Of a stretch of DNA of 64,000 nt, positions 27,808 to 38,100 are shown piece by piece. The DNA comes from JAWKWH01 sp963669415 (GTDB lineage Bacteria > Pseudomonadota > Alphaproteobacteria > Rhizobiales > Rhizobiaceae): assembly GCA_963669415.2 (NCBI GenBank), contig CAXXPS010000002.1, positions 496,001 through 560,000 of the forward strand, written 5' to 3'. The notes beneath the pieces are model-generated. The model saw only the letters and a program-made list of their open reading frames with translations. It did not search any database and was not told the origin of the DNA. Numbering within the stretch: position 1 is the stretch's first letter; every line of letters begins with the position of its first letter. The position numbers and the translations under genes are program-made.

Positions 27808-28833
27808 ATGCAGATTACCACGGTTGGCGTAGGCCTCGCCAAGAACGTTTTTCAAGTGCATGGCATTTATGACGATGGGTCGGTTGCTTTCAACAAGCCA
27901 CTGCGGCGAGGCCAGATGCTTGCCTTCTTTGCGAAGCTTGATCCCTGTTTGATCGGTATTGAAGCCTGTGGTTCGAGCCATCATTGGGCGCGAGAACTGA
28001 CGATGCTGGGTCATGATGTGAAACTCATGCCGGCAGGCTACGTCAAAGCCTATGTGAAGCGTGGTAAGTCGGACGCAGCTGATGCAGCGGCGATCTGCGA
28101 GGCGGTGACGCGACCGAGCATGCGCTTTGTGACCATCAAGTCAGAGGAGCAGCAGGCGGTTTTGAGCTTGCACCGGGTTCGTCAGGCACTGATCAGCCAG
28201 CGAACACAATTGGCAAACATGATCCGTGGCCTGCTTGCAGAGTTTGGCATCACGCTTCCAAGAGGGGTCGATCACCTTCGCCATTTTGCCCATGAGATGC
28301 AGGCCGGCGAACTATTGGACATTCCGGAGATGGCAGAAGATGTTGTTGCACTGCTGTGCGATCAACTTATCGACCTTGATCGACGCATCGACCGTTTGGA
28401 CAAAACGATCCTCGAACAATCCAGGAAGGATGAGCGCGTTGAGCTGCTGCAGACCATTCCAGGCATCGGTCCAGTCACAGCCTCTGCCATTGTGGCGACC
28501 ATCGGTAGCGGTCGACAGTTTAGAAGTGCCCGCGATTTTGCCGCCTGGATCGGCCTGACGCCACTCAACAAATCAAGTGGCGGGAAAGAGGCCTTGGGCC
28601 GCATCAGCCGCATGGGCGATCGCTATCTGCGCAAGCTCCTGGTCAACGGCATGGCTAGTCGTGTTCGTTACGCCAAAAGCAAGCCCGACAGAGCTGATCC
28701 TTGGCTGCAAAACCTGCTTGAGCGCAAACCAGCCAAACTCGCAGCTGTGGCAATGGCCAACAAGACGGCGCGGATTGCATGGGCTGTACTGACCAATGGC
28801 GAACCATACAGGGAGGCTGAAACCACTCGATAG
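27808..28833 (+). CDS. IS110-family transposase, first catalytic Asp replaced
   Basis: This 341-residue recombinase has the N-terminal DEDD RuvC-like domain and the C-terminal transposase_20 domain (QTIPGIGPVTASAIVATIG, FAAWIGLTPLNKSSGGKE, GRISRMGDRYLRKLL). Three of the four acidic positions are visible: Glu in IGIEACGSSHHWA and the pair in KSDAADAAAICEA. The first, normally in GxDLAKNVF, is Gly9 here (VGVGLAKNVF, codon GGC at 27832-27834). The family needs that Asp to hold metal, so this copy is predicted to be inactive. The reading frame is otherwise full length. Confidence 0.9.
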   Translation: MQITTVGVGLAKNVFQVHGIYDDGSVAFNKPLRRGQMLAFFAKLDPCLIGIEACGSSHHWARELTMLGHDVKLMPAGYVKAYVKRGKSDAADAAAICEAVTRPSMRFVTIKSEEQQAVLSLHRVRQALISQRTQLANMIRGLLAEFGITLPRGVDHLRHFAHEMQAGELLDIPEMAEDVVALLCDQLIDLDRRIDRLDKTILEQSRKDERVELLQTIPGIGPVTASAIVATIGSGRQFRSARDFAAWIGLTPLNKSSGGKEALGRISRMGDRYLRKLLVNGMASRVRYAKSKPDRADPWLQNLLERKPAKLAAVAMANKTARIAWAVLTNGEPYREAETTR

Positions 28834-29055
28834 GAAATGACCAAATTGCAAGAACGTATGAAGTGATGAGAATCCGGGCCAGCCGGAGAGCCAAGACACC
28901 CCGGTAATGTCTGAGGACACAAATAGTCCGCAAAGCGGAATGGGACTTGGTTCACGGAAACCATCAGGGCCAGCAGACAAACTCTGCATCAACAGGCCGG
29001 ACACAGGACCGTATCTGACCCAGGAACTTTGTCACAACAAAAGTCTTGCAAATAC
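28834..29055 (+). ncRNA. Possible bridge RNA region of the IS1111-type element
   Basis: This 222-bp non-coding tail lies between the transposase stop and the right inverted repeat. IS110-family elements encode a bridge RNA in a non-coding end, and in IS1111-like members it is placed on the right side. No fold was computed, so this is an assignment by position only. Confidence 0.35.
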
Positions 29056-29216
29056 GGAGCCATCCACACAGGACATCCAACTGTTACTAAGAATTTTCCA
29101 CGCCATAGATGACCGAGTCGAGGACAAACCGCTTTTTTCACCTGTTGTTTATTAGCCTGCTAGCGTGACTTCACAAGAAACACGATCACTATCGCAAAGG
29201 TGACTTCATCAACACT

Positions 29217-31952
29217 TCACAGCCGATGCGCTGTAATCGGATTACCATGTTGATTTGACCCCGTCATGGTATCTCCAAAATTGGATAGATTCATCGTGTC
29301 AACGTATCTTCCACCATCCCAGACGATCTCAATCGTCGCTTGAGCAATGCAGGTCCATTGGCCGCTGCCAACGTTAGGATTTCCAGATGCGGATACAGAT
29401 CCTCCGCTAGAACTGCCGGAGAACACAACCGTTCCGACAGGCCAGTTCCAAGATCCAATAGCGTCGGCACAATCACCAGCGGGGGCAGGTACAGGCGGAG
29501 TTTTGAGCCCAGCCGCAAGTTTAGGATCAAGTAGCTTGTGATAAAAGCTGCTTAATATCACGGCAAGAAAGCCAGAATCTGGAAACTCATTATCCCCTTC
29601 GCCGCTTTCAGAGAGTGCTTTGAAGCTATTTCTCTTTGTAACAATCTCGACTCGAAAACTGCCCTTGGAGAATCTGACCTTTTGGTTCTCGATAGAATCG
29701 CCGGAACCGACCATTGGAAATCCCACTAAAAACTGATCCGGGTCTATTTCTTTTTCCCCTTCCTGTAGGTCCGGGAGCGCCTCGGTTTCCGAAGAATACT
29801 TGATGACGGTAATTTTCGCGGTGAGTAGGCTTTCTGACGAAGCGACATCGTTTGTTTTCCCGATGGATACAACGTCGTACTCGACATATGCCTGACTGCG
29901 GTCGCCGCGCGGCGGACCCCTCTTGAGCTGGAAATCGGAATCGAATTCTTTCGCGATAATTTCAGTCAGTTTCTCTTCTACATCGCGCATGACGGCAAGT
30001 GCGCCGGCTCCCTCGCTATGATCCGGCGCAGGTTCAGGTTTTGGTGGTTGATATGCACCATAGGCCATTATCAGGACATCGGCATTGGCATCAATCTTGG
30101 TTCCGGCAGGCGGTTTAAGCGCGAATACGGTTCCTGCCAGTTCCGGATCTCCGGGATCGGATTTCGGTCCGGCCATGGCTTTCAAACCCGCTGCCTCAAT
30201 GCGCGAACGCGCTTGCGAAAGGCTCAGCCCGACCACATCGGGCACAGGAATCTTGGGTGCAGAATACCGACCGTGCACAATGAGAGCGACCGTGCCTCCC
30301 TTGTCGATTGCGACGCCCGGATCAGGACTGGCTTGAGCGATCGTCATCGAGGATTCCGGATCCGGCGCCTGGATAAAGCTATCTATCGACGCGACCAGGC
30401 CGGCCTGTTCCAGTACGTTCTCGGCTTCGGCGATTGGCATACCGATCACGGACGGCACCGTGATCTTGGGCGGTACATAGGTATCGAACACGAAGACCAT
30501 CACCAGGCTACCGATCTCCACGTCTGCACCATTGGCAGGTTCGGTCCGGATAACCGTACCGGTCATATCCGGTTCGCGCGCCGGTTCTGACGATCTTACT
30601 TCGGCGTGCAACCCTGCGCCCACCAACTGCTCGCGGGCAGCCTGACCGCGCAATCCGCGAAGGTCGGGAACGACTACCATTTGCGGCTCTTCAACGGTCA
30701 CGACAATAGTCACCGTGCCGCCGGGCGATATCTCGGATCCGCTTGCCGGGACAAAGCCCGTTACCGTTCCGTCTTCCCAGTTTTCCTTTCCGGGCGGATC
30801 GGTACGTATCACGGGTGACAAACCCAGATCACTCAGGGCCGCCATTGCTTCGGCGACGTTGTCAGATGTGATTTCCGGGACAAATATTTTCGGGACGAAT
30901 GGCTTGTAGACGACAGCGGTTAGCGTGGCGCCCGGTTTTACCAACGCGCCGGCGGCAGGCGTTTGCCCAAATACAGTTCCCGCATCAGCCTCATTCGAAG
31001 CGGCCGGTCCATTCTTCAAGTTCAGTTTTAACCCGATCGCACGAAGTGTGTCGGTTGCCGCTGCCACCTGTTGTCCCCGCAAGTCGGGAACCTCGACTTT
31101 TTTGATCGGCTCGGAATAGATTTTCAGCGTCACAGACCCGCCCTTGGCGAGGCTTTCGCCGGGTCCTGGTTCCTGATTTGCCACCGTGCCGGCTTTGGCG
31201 CCATCGGGTGCGGCGCCGCCGGGTCTGAATACGGCCTTCAGCTTGAGGGTGGTTACTGCCGTGCGGGCCTTTGCGGCCTGCCAACCCTTCCAGTCTTTTA
31301 TCTTCGGTTTGTAGCGGCCTCTGCAGTGCGCAATGGATTTCCCAGACAGGTTCACAGTAACGTATTCCTCCATTGTGCAATGGTCGACGGAATCCAGTTT
31401 TCGCCAATTGGTCCACAAGTAGATGGCGTCGAATGCACCTGTCTCATGCCGCGATTCGATCGTGCCGGTCGTTGTGGTGCCGACCATCCGGCCACCGTTG
31501 GTGTAGGTCAGGCTGGCACCGTCTTCGGCATTGGGCGGCGGCTCGGCAATGTTGATCCAGGTCTGGATCAGTTGGGCGACTTCCGGTACGGATGGGTCGA
31601 TTGCACCATTACCCTGACCATCGGTGTTCTGACCGCCGCCAGCACCACTGCCATCAGCGTCGTCGCCGCCGCTTCCCGAACCATTGCCGGCACCGCCACC
31701 GGCCACGTCAACACTTCCGTCCCGGCCGTCCGGATTGCCGGGCTCACCTGGTTCGCCGCCCTGCGGATCAAGCGAGAAACGCTCTTCGAGATCCCCGGTA
31801 ACGTGGCCCTCGACTGATTGCATTGCATCCCACCAGGATTTCGGGCCCATTTCCTGGGCGGGCGCGTCAAATATCCAGGCCAACGCAAACGCAAAGGCCA
31901 ATAGGGCCGCCACAGCCTGTCGAACAGGATCAGTTGTTCGCTTCAAGACCAC
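29217..31952 (-). CDS. Secreted PASTA-repeat protein A
   Basis: This 911-residue protein is encoded in the left arm of the inverted repeat. Residues 1-33 are a signal peptide (basic start, then AVAALLAFAFALAWIF). A Gly/Asp-rich low-complexity linker (about 70-115) follows, then five PASTA repeats (about 285-640) such as VEVPDLRGQQVAAATDTL, ITVPSVIGMPIAEAENVL and IPVPDVVGLSLSQARSRI. PASTA domains usually bind peptidoglycan or muropeptides. Residues 1-641 match protein B; the last 270 are unique and end in a small WNWPVGT...GNPITAHRL beta domain. The GTG at 31952 has GGAG 6 bases upstream. No kinase domain is present. Its only upstream region is the 160-bp gap shared with the divergent giant gene. 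Confidence 0.85.
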   Translation of the reverse strand: MVLKRTTDPVRQAVAALLAFAFALAWIFDAPAQEMGPKSWWDAMQSVEGHVTGDLEERFSLDPQGGEPGEPGNPDGRDGSVDVAGGGAGNGSGSGGDDADGSGAGGGQNTDGQGNGAIDPSVPEVAQLIQTWINIAEPPPNAEDGASLTYTNGGRMVGTTTTGTIESRHETGAFDAIYLWTNWRKLDSVDHCTMEEYVTVNLSGKSIAHCRGRYKPKIKDWKGWQAAKARTAVTTLKLKAVFRPGGAAPDGAKAGTVANQEPGPGESLAKGGSVTLKIYSEPIKKVEVPDLRGQQVAAATDTLRAIGLKLNLKNGPAASNEADAGTVFGQTPAAGALVKPGATLTAVVYKPFVPKIFVPEITSDNVAEAMAALSDLGLSPVIRTDPPGKENWEDGTVTGFVPASGSEISPGGTVTIVVTVEEPQMVVVPDLRGLRGQAAREQLVGAGLHAEVRSSEPAREPDMTGTVIRTEPANGADVEIGSLVMVFVFDTYVPPKITVPSVIGMPIAEAENVLEQAGLVASIDSFIQAPDPESSMTIAQASPDPGVAIDKGGTVALIVHGRYSAPKIPVPDVVGLSLSQARSRIEAAGLKAMAGPKSDPGDPELAGTVFALKPPAGTKIDANADVLIMAYGAYQPPKPEPAPDHSEGAGALAVMRDVEEKLTEIIAKEFDSDFQLKRGPPRGDRSQAYVEYDVVSIGKTNDVASSESLLTAKITVIKYSSETEALPDLQEGEKEIDPDQFLVGFPMVGSGDSIENQKVRFSKGSFRVEIVTKRNSFKALSESGEGDNEFPDSGFLAVILSSFYHKLLDPKLAAGLKTPPVPAPAGDCADAIGSWNWPVGTVVFSGSSSGGSVSASGNPNVGSGQWTCIAQATIEIVWDGGRYVDTMNLSNFGDTMTGSNQHGNPITAHRL

Positions 31953-32011
31953 AGGATACTCCGTCGATGCATTCGACCTTGCGGCAACAATCCTCGCCGC
32001 AATCCTTCGCA
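30028..32011 (-). repeat. 1984-bp inverted repeat, left arm
   Basis: This arm matches the complement of 39833-41816 over its full length wherever I compared it, including several non-coding frames. It contains the last 26 codons of the giant gene (complement of 31930-32011), the PASTA start site and residues 1-641 of the PASTA protein. Identity stops abruptly at both ends. Confidence 0.93.
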
Positions 32012-32174
32012 ATATGACTGGTCCCTGTATGGGTATCCGAGCCAATGCTTCAATATTGGCGATTTGTTGCAGAGCTTCAGCAACTGTTCTACGCTGGCCG
32101 CGATGCCCTCAACACACCTCGAATTTGAGAGAGGAGTTGGCAGGGTAGCGGGAGTACTTGGGGAGGGCTGAATT
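31953..32174. promoter_or_regulatory. Divergent upstream region of PASTA A and giant gene
   Basis: This 222-bp region lies between the GTG of PASTA A and the ATG of the giant gene. Its first 59 bp belong to the inverted repeat; 32012-32174 are unique. It must hold the promoter of the giant operon, with a strong ribosome-binding site GGGGAGGG at 32160-32167. No clear -35/-10 pair was picked out. Confidence 0.5.
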
Positions 32175-35100
32175 ATGAACCTCCGAAATCGCTGGTTTTG
32201 TGCGATAGCACTTTGTTTGTTCACGTTCGCCTCGCTGGTCTCAGCGCAGGAAAGCTTAGCCGACTCCCATAGTAAAACATACTCCACCGGAGAATGTTGC
32301 ATTTTGTTCAAGCCTTTGGAGAAGCATGAAGGTATTTCGGAGGCGAATGAAGAACAGCAAGAGACAATCCGGCAAGGCTTTGTAGACGATTGGAACAAAA
32401 CCCTCGGTTTTGGTTCGACCGCGGAAGGGAATGCATCCGAACACCCGCTTGTGAAGGCGCTCGCTGACTACGAATTCGATCCAAATGTCAAAACCGCTCT
32501 AGTTGCTCTCGAACAATCATTTATGCACCTGGCGGGCGATGGGGCGAAGGAAAAACTTCGCCATCGAGCTTTTGGCATTACTGAAGCAAATCCGGAGGGG
32601 GATCCAGCGCGCATCAAGTTGTTTTTGACGCTCGATGTTCTGAAGAACGAACTCCCACTTCAGGCAATCCTCAAGATCAATGCCGGAGAAACCGCGGAAA
32701 ACCGCAAGATCGCATTCTCCTACCGCGTCGGATCGAGCGGAAAACGGTTTGTCGAGCTTCTAGAATGGCGCGCGCGAGGCGGCAATATCGATGAACTTTC
32801 TATTGGTCTAACGGAGCTGTTAACAAAGCTGATCAACTCCGATGACGACAATACCAATACCGCGATCCGCGACGCTATTGTCAATGACCCGGTTTTAAAC
32901 GAGCAACTGAATGGCAATCGTGCCACAGATCTCATCGAAGAAATCAGCGGCCAGTTTGGCCATTCAATCAAACCGAAAACCTTGAAAACCGAATTCCTTT
33001 CCCCCACCAAGGCCTATTCTGTCATTCGCGTCAGGCCGCCGGAACCGATATCGGAATTCGACAACTTCATGGGAGCCTATGTAGTTGCTGATGAGGAAAA
33101 ATATCGCGGCCTCAACGCAGAAGAACAATTGCACAAATGGGGAATAAAGGCCGGGATCGCGATCGACATGCGGCAGCTCGGATCAGAAGTCTCGGCGGAA
33201 ACACTTCTTGCGGCAACCAAGCCATACGCGGACACGCCGGATCTGATGGCGATGAACGGCCGCTATACTTTTTCGACTGAGGGAGTACGCGATCTTTTCG
33301 GTTGGGCCGCAAACAATCACCGGCAAATTCATGACGTCCATGACGGAACTTTGCAGGACTACGCAAAGTACTTCCTGCGCGACGCCGATTGGTGGGCCCG
33401 TATCGCGTTTGAGACGGATGCCAATTCCGGCAACAAGCCGAATGGACAGAAACTCAACATTAAATCCACGCCCGAGATGGGACGGGACTATGGCATCGAT
33501 TTTCGCGAAGGTGATTTCAAGCGTGCGCTGGAAATAGCAAAAATCGTTCGTGAGCCTCCGGATGCGGATGCACTGAAAAACAAAATTGAAGCGGAATTCG
33601 GCAAGACGGATCCGACCAAAAAAGCAGTGGACTTATTTAGACGGGTCGAACTGCAGATTGTCGAAGCAGCGCATCGGCGAAACGTCGACAAGATTGCATC
33701 GGGAATAGAAACGGCCCTCAAGGCCCAACGAGAGCGGAGTCCAGATGGTAAACTTCCCGACGATCTGACGATTGACAAGCTGATAAATGACAAATCCGTC
33801 GGCGGCGTCGACCCTGAAAAGAGGGACGGAAACAAACCGAACCATGATTTGCGGGCTTCCATGGAAGTTCTTGCGACGGCCTATACAAACTTCACCGGAG
33901 AAGTTGTTGACAAGCTCGGAGAGCAACTTGCGGACAAAATCACGGAAGTTGAAGCCAAAGCGAATCGAAGCGGATCCGAGACACACACCCGGGAAGTTAC
34001 GAAATTCTTGCGGCTCGCCTGGGAAAAAGTTCGCGACGCCTCAATCGATACAAGGCGTCAGGCTCGGGGTTTCATCTCGATCAAGCATAGTTTCGAGAGC
34101 ATCAGGGAAGCTCTCGACGAGCATACGAGCCAGATCCTGTCACGGGGAGATTTGGACGCGTATATCGATCAGATTATTGAAGGCGAAGTGACGCAGAAAC
34201 GACTCGTTTGGGATGCTGAAACCAGGCGACTTCGTTTGGCCGACCAGCAATGGACTCCCGAATTCATTGCCGAGGACGTGTCCGACCTCAAGTCGATGGC
34301 AAACCTCTTCTTCTGGGACGACCGGACGGTTATCGAGAATCTGCACCAATATCTGCACGGGGACGGTTCGGAAACCTTCGCGCTGCGTTCGCTGGGAGCG
34401 CTCCGAAATGCAAAGGGTTTGCTTTCGCCTGACGGAAGACTGAGACGAAACCGTGTTCCAGACGGAAATGGTGGTTTCCGTTACTTTGATACACGGCCCG
34501 GGCGATTGGCTCATGGCGGAAATCTCGTTGTCATCGCAGTCAAGATGGCATTTGCAGATGGCGGCGCCATGGTTCAGAGCGGTTGGGGGGTGTGGGGCGA
34601 TATCAGTGATGGCAAAATGCTTGCCGACAACCTGATCAAGATATTTGGTAGCGATTCAAGCGGACGAACTGCCGACGAAACCGCCGTTTTGCACGCGATG
34701 GCCATGTCAAAAACCATCGCACTCGCAGACTACGCAAAACACTTCAGCGCAAAACTGCAGATCCCCGGCAATGTGGGAGCCTATACCGGAACGCTGGCAA
34801 CAGTCGCATCACTGTCAAGTGATTCCGACATCAACAAAAAAAATATCGAAGCGTTGATGATTGCGATCTCGACAGATGTCATCCTCCAATATCGGCCCGA
34901 TCTGGCGGCGGCATTCGTAGCCTACGATATCGGCACGTCCTTCTACACCTACCTTACAAAAACTACCGCTGATCACGCGCTGGTTCAGCTGCTCTTGGCG
35001 AATGGAATATGGGATACGGAGACGGCCAACGGCGTACCGCAGCTCAAAGGGATTTACCTTAGTGACGGACGCGTACTGATGGACGATCCAGAGTCGCGCA

Positions 35101-38100
35101 AGAAAGCTTGTTCACCCCGCCCACCCGGGAGCCTAAGACCACCGTCCGCCGGACTGATGTTGCTCGCCAAAACGCCGGGCGCACGAAATGGGCTGGCTGC
35201 GGGAATTAAGCTTCAAAATGACGGGATATTCTTGGGAACGGTCGATGTAGTCCATCCGCGCCGCATGTTGCTAAATCTCTTCTATGCCGACGGTTATGAG
35301 GCAAAGGATCCTGATTTGATCGTATCCATTGATGCGATAAAAAGCCTGAGCTTAACGGAATCCCTGTCCGCTTTGCCGTCCAACACTCAGCTTGGTCGCT
35401 GGACGGACAAGTGGTTCAAGGAACAGAAGATCAGCCTCCCAGTCGGCGAGGATGATGTAAATCCGAAGGCGGATGGACGTGTAATTGTTAGCTCTGACGC
35501 CCCTTACCTCGAATCCAATCGCAGCAAACTACTAAATAGCGGCAGTGGATCCTATTGGGGTGGGCTTGGAACCGCCGCAGTCCAAAGCATACAGGGTGCA
35601 CCGGAGGGATTGCTCAAGAATTTCGGATACCAGGTCATGCACTACCGCATTCAGCGGCAGAACATCTTGGAATGTGCGATTCTGGATGCCGTGATCAAAG
35701 AAGCCGAAAAAAAGAAGAAGGATGAAACGGTCAAGGTTTCCGGTTTAAGCGATCTCGATGAGGAACTTGCGCGGCTTCGACAACGTGTCATCGAGCTCGA
35801 TGAGAAAGTTTGGCCCAATATCAGCGATGCCACCGGTCCTTTCCTCGGTGAAAAATATGACAAGGAAAAAGATCGTCCGATCCTCGCCGCCTATCTGGAT
35901 TACACCAAGCACCTTCGCTCATTCCTGCAGGAAGCGATTTACTTCGCCGAGACTGGACAGCTTGAAGAGAACCCGATGTACCGCCGGTATTATCTCGAGC
36001 GGGAGCCGGGCCGGCTTACTCCCGATATATCAGAGCTGGAGGACAAACTAAGGGAAAAGGCACGCGAAACGCTCCAACGTCTCATCAGGATCGTGCGGCA
36101 GTTCGAGGACTATTGGGATGGAAATCCGGACAGTGTTCTCAACAGCATGAAGGCGTCACGTAGGTATGTCCGGACACTGGCTGGCGCCGGTAAGGGATTC
36201 GATCCATGGCGCTTCGATTTACCGCTTCGACTACTGAAGTCCGTCGATGACGGGATCAGGCCGCAGGTCTTCCCGATCGATCATATTGATCCAGGACCTC
36301 CAGATGTCGAGCTTGGCGGGGATCTTTCGCACGATATCCTGTTTGCAAAACAAGATCCCCGTGGGCCGCTGCAACAAAAGCAAACCAAGGAGTGGTTTGA
36401 CGGTTACAAGAAGCTTTATACAAACACCCGCGAATCTATGGGCGACAATATCGTCAAGCTCGTTAATCAGTCCCGCCCACTCGTGAGGCAATTGGGTGGC
36501 TCTGGCGGATCGCAGCGAACCGGTTCTCAAACAGTCGCCGGCCCTGATTTCGCTACGGCCGGAAATACAGAGAGCGCAGATCCGTCAACTCGCAGCTGGT
36601 GGCAGGCGTGGGAGAATTATTGGGACCGGGGCGCCGAGGAAATGGCCATTCGCCATCCATTGTGGCCCCATGTGATGCGTCTCGCCATGCAGTCGAAGAA
36701 GATCGACAATATGCTGCCCTTCATCGATCGTATCCAGGTGGAACGGTTGCCGCCGCTGATCGGAAGCATGTATCTCAACGATCCGCGTTATGAAGGAAGC
36801 AAGCCCGTCGACGGCAGCGACTTCAAGGCAGCAGATCTGGCGACGCTGAAAAAGCAGTTCGATGACCGTCGGGCCGAGCTGATCAAGCTTGCCGGCGGAA
36901 TGATCAACATCTCGGTGACTTCGTCGGGAAACAACAATCTGGCGGTTTCCGAGGTTGCGGAGTTTGAAGTTGATCTGAAACCAAAGGACGATCTTGACGG
37001 TCCGACGATCAAGCAGTTCCGTCAGCTGGTCGGTTATTACCAATGGGAGATCGTGCAGACGGGACGCTATGTTGCGTCCGGCGCCGGTGTTCAATGCACA
37101 AGCGGCCATTTCATCAGTTTCGATACTGCGAAAAAAATTCCGATCGAGAAGGGCGACAAACCTGACCGATTCCGCATCAGAATGGTCAGTGCAGGGAGTT
37201 ATGCAGTCAAGGTAACCGCTTTGACCAAGGATCATATTCCGTTGGCAACTGCTCTGGAAAATCACGTGATTGAGGTTCAGCCGATGGGCGTGGCCGGTGA
37301 AGTGGTATTTGAGGGCGTACCGGATGTGCCTAACCCGGATATCTCCCTATTCATGGGCCCTGACACTTACCTCTCTGCTACCCCCATGGTGCAGCTTGCC
37401 TCGGAGGGAAAGTTCGAACACGGCATCTGCCACCTCCCCTACAATTTGTGGAAGGTCGAAGCGCACACAAACGACGCCGGCGCCGCCGATACATGGCAGC
37501 CGCCGCCGTGGAAAGCATATGCGGCGCAGCGCCGGCCTGGGCCTGAGCCAAGCGCCCGGCAGGCTGCCCAGGGCTTTGTCCAAACCTTCAGTTATAGTCC
37601 CTCCAGCCGCATGCGAAATGTGGTTTATGTACCCCGGAAAGACGGCAATCCGCCCCGGTGGCTAATCCCGGAACCCATGGTGCTTTTCTTCGGCAATTCT
37701 GTCGAAGTGATTGTCAATTTGCGCGATGCGGCAGACGGGCCGGTTGCGAGCGATGGTATAGAGATCACCCTGGCTGCCGGGAACGACCGGTACGCCGGTT
37801 CGTCGCCCTTTAACGTCCCTGCAAAATCTGGTCAATCGATCGTTGCGGAAGTTTCCTACAAGGTTGCAGGCAAGGTTCTTACACGCAACTCCAGAATCAT
37901 CGAATACGACACGAAAGTCCACGGTGGCATCGTCACGCTCAATATTCGCTTGCCGTTTTACGAGATAGGAAACCTGCATGTCTCCGGCAACTTCAAAGCG
38001 ACGCCGAGCGACGAAGCGCCCAATCCGGTTATCGCGGGTGCTGCGATTACGGTCAATGCGCTTGAAGGCCGTCCGACGATTGTCAGGGACGGCGGCCGGT

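Larger units (their letters stand above)
27731..29069 (+). mobile_element. IS110-family (IS1111-group-like) insertion sequence
   Basis: Perfect 14-bp inverted repeats, GTGTGGATGGCTCC (27731-27744) and GGAGCCATCCACAC (29056-29069), bracket the transposase gene, with true ends probably a few bases outside. Inverted repeats in an IS110-family element point to the IS1111 group. The 235 bp downstream of the transposase are non-coding and could hold the bridge RNA known for the family. A second small inverted pair (GGCTCCTA at 27739 and TAGGAGCC at 27795) lies upstream of the gene. Confidence 0.8.
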
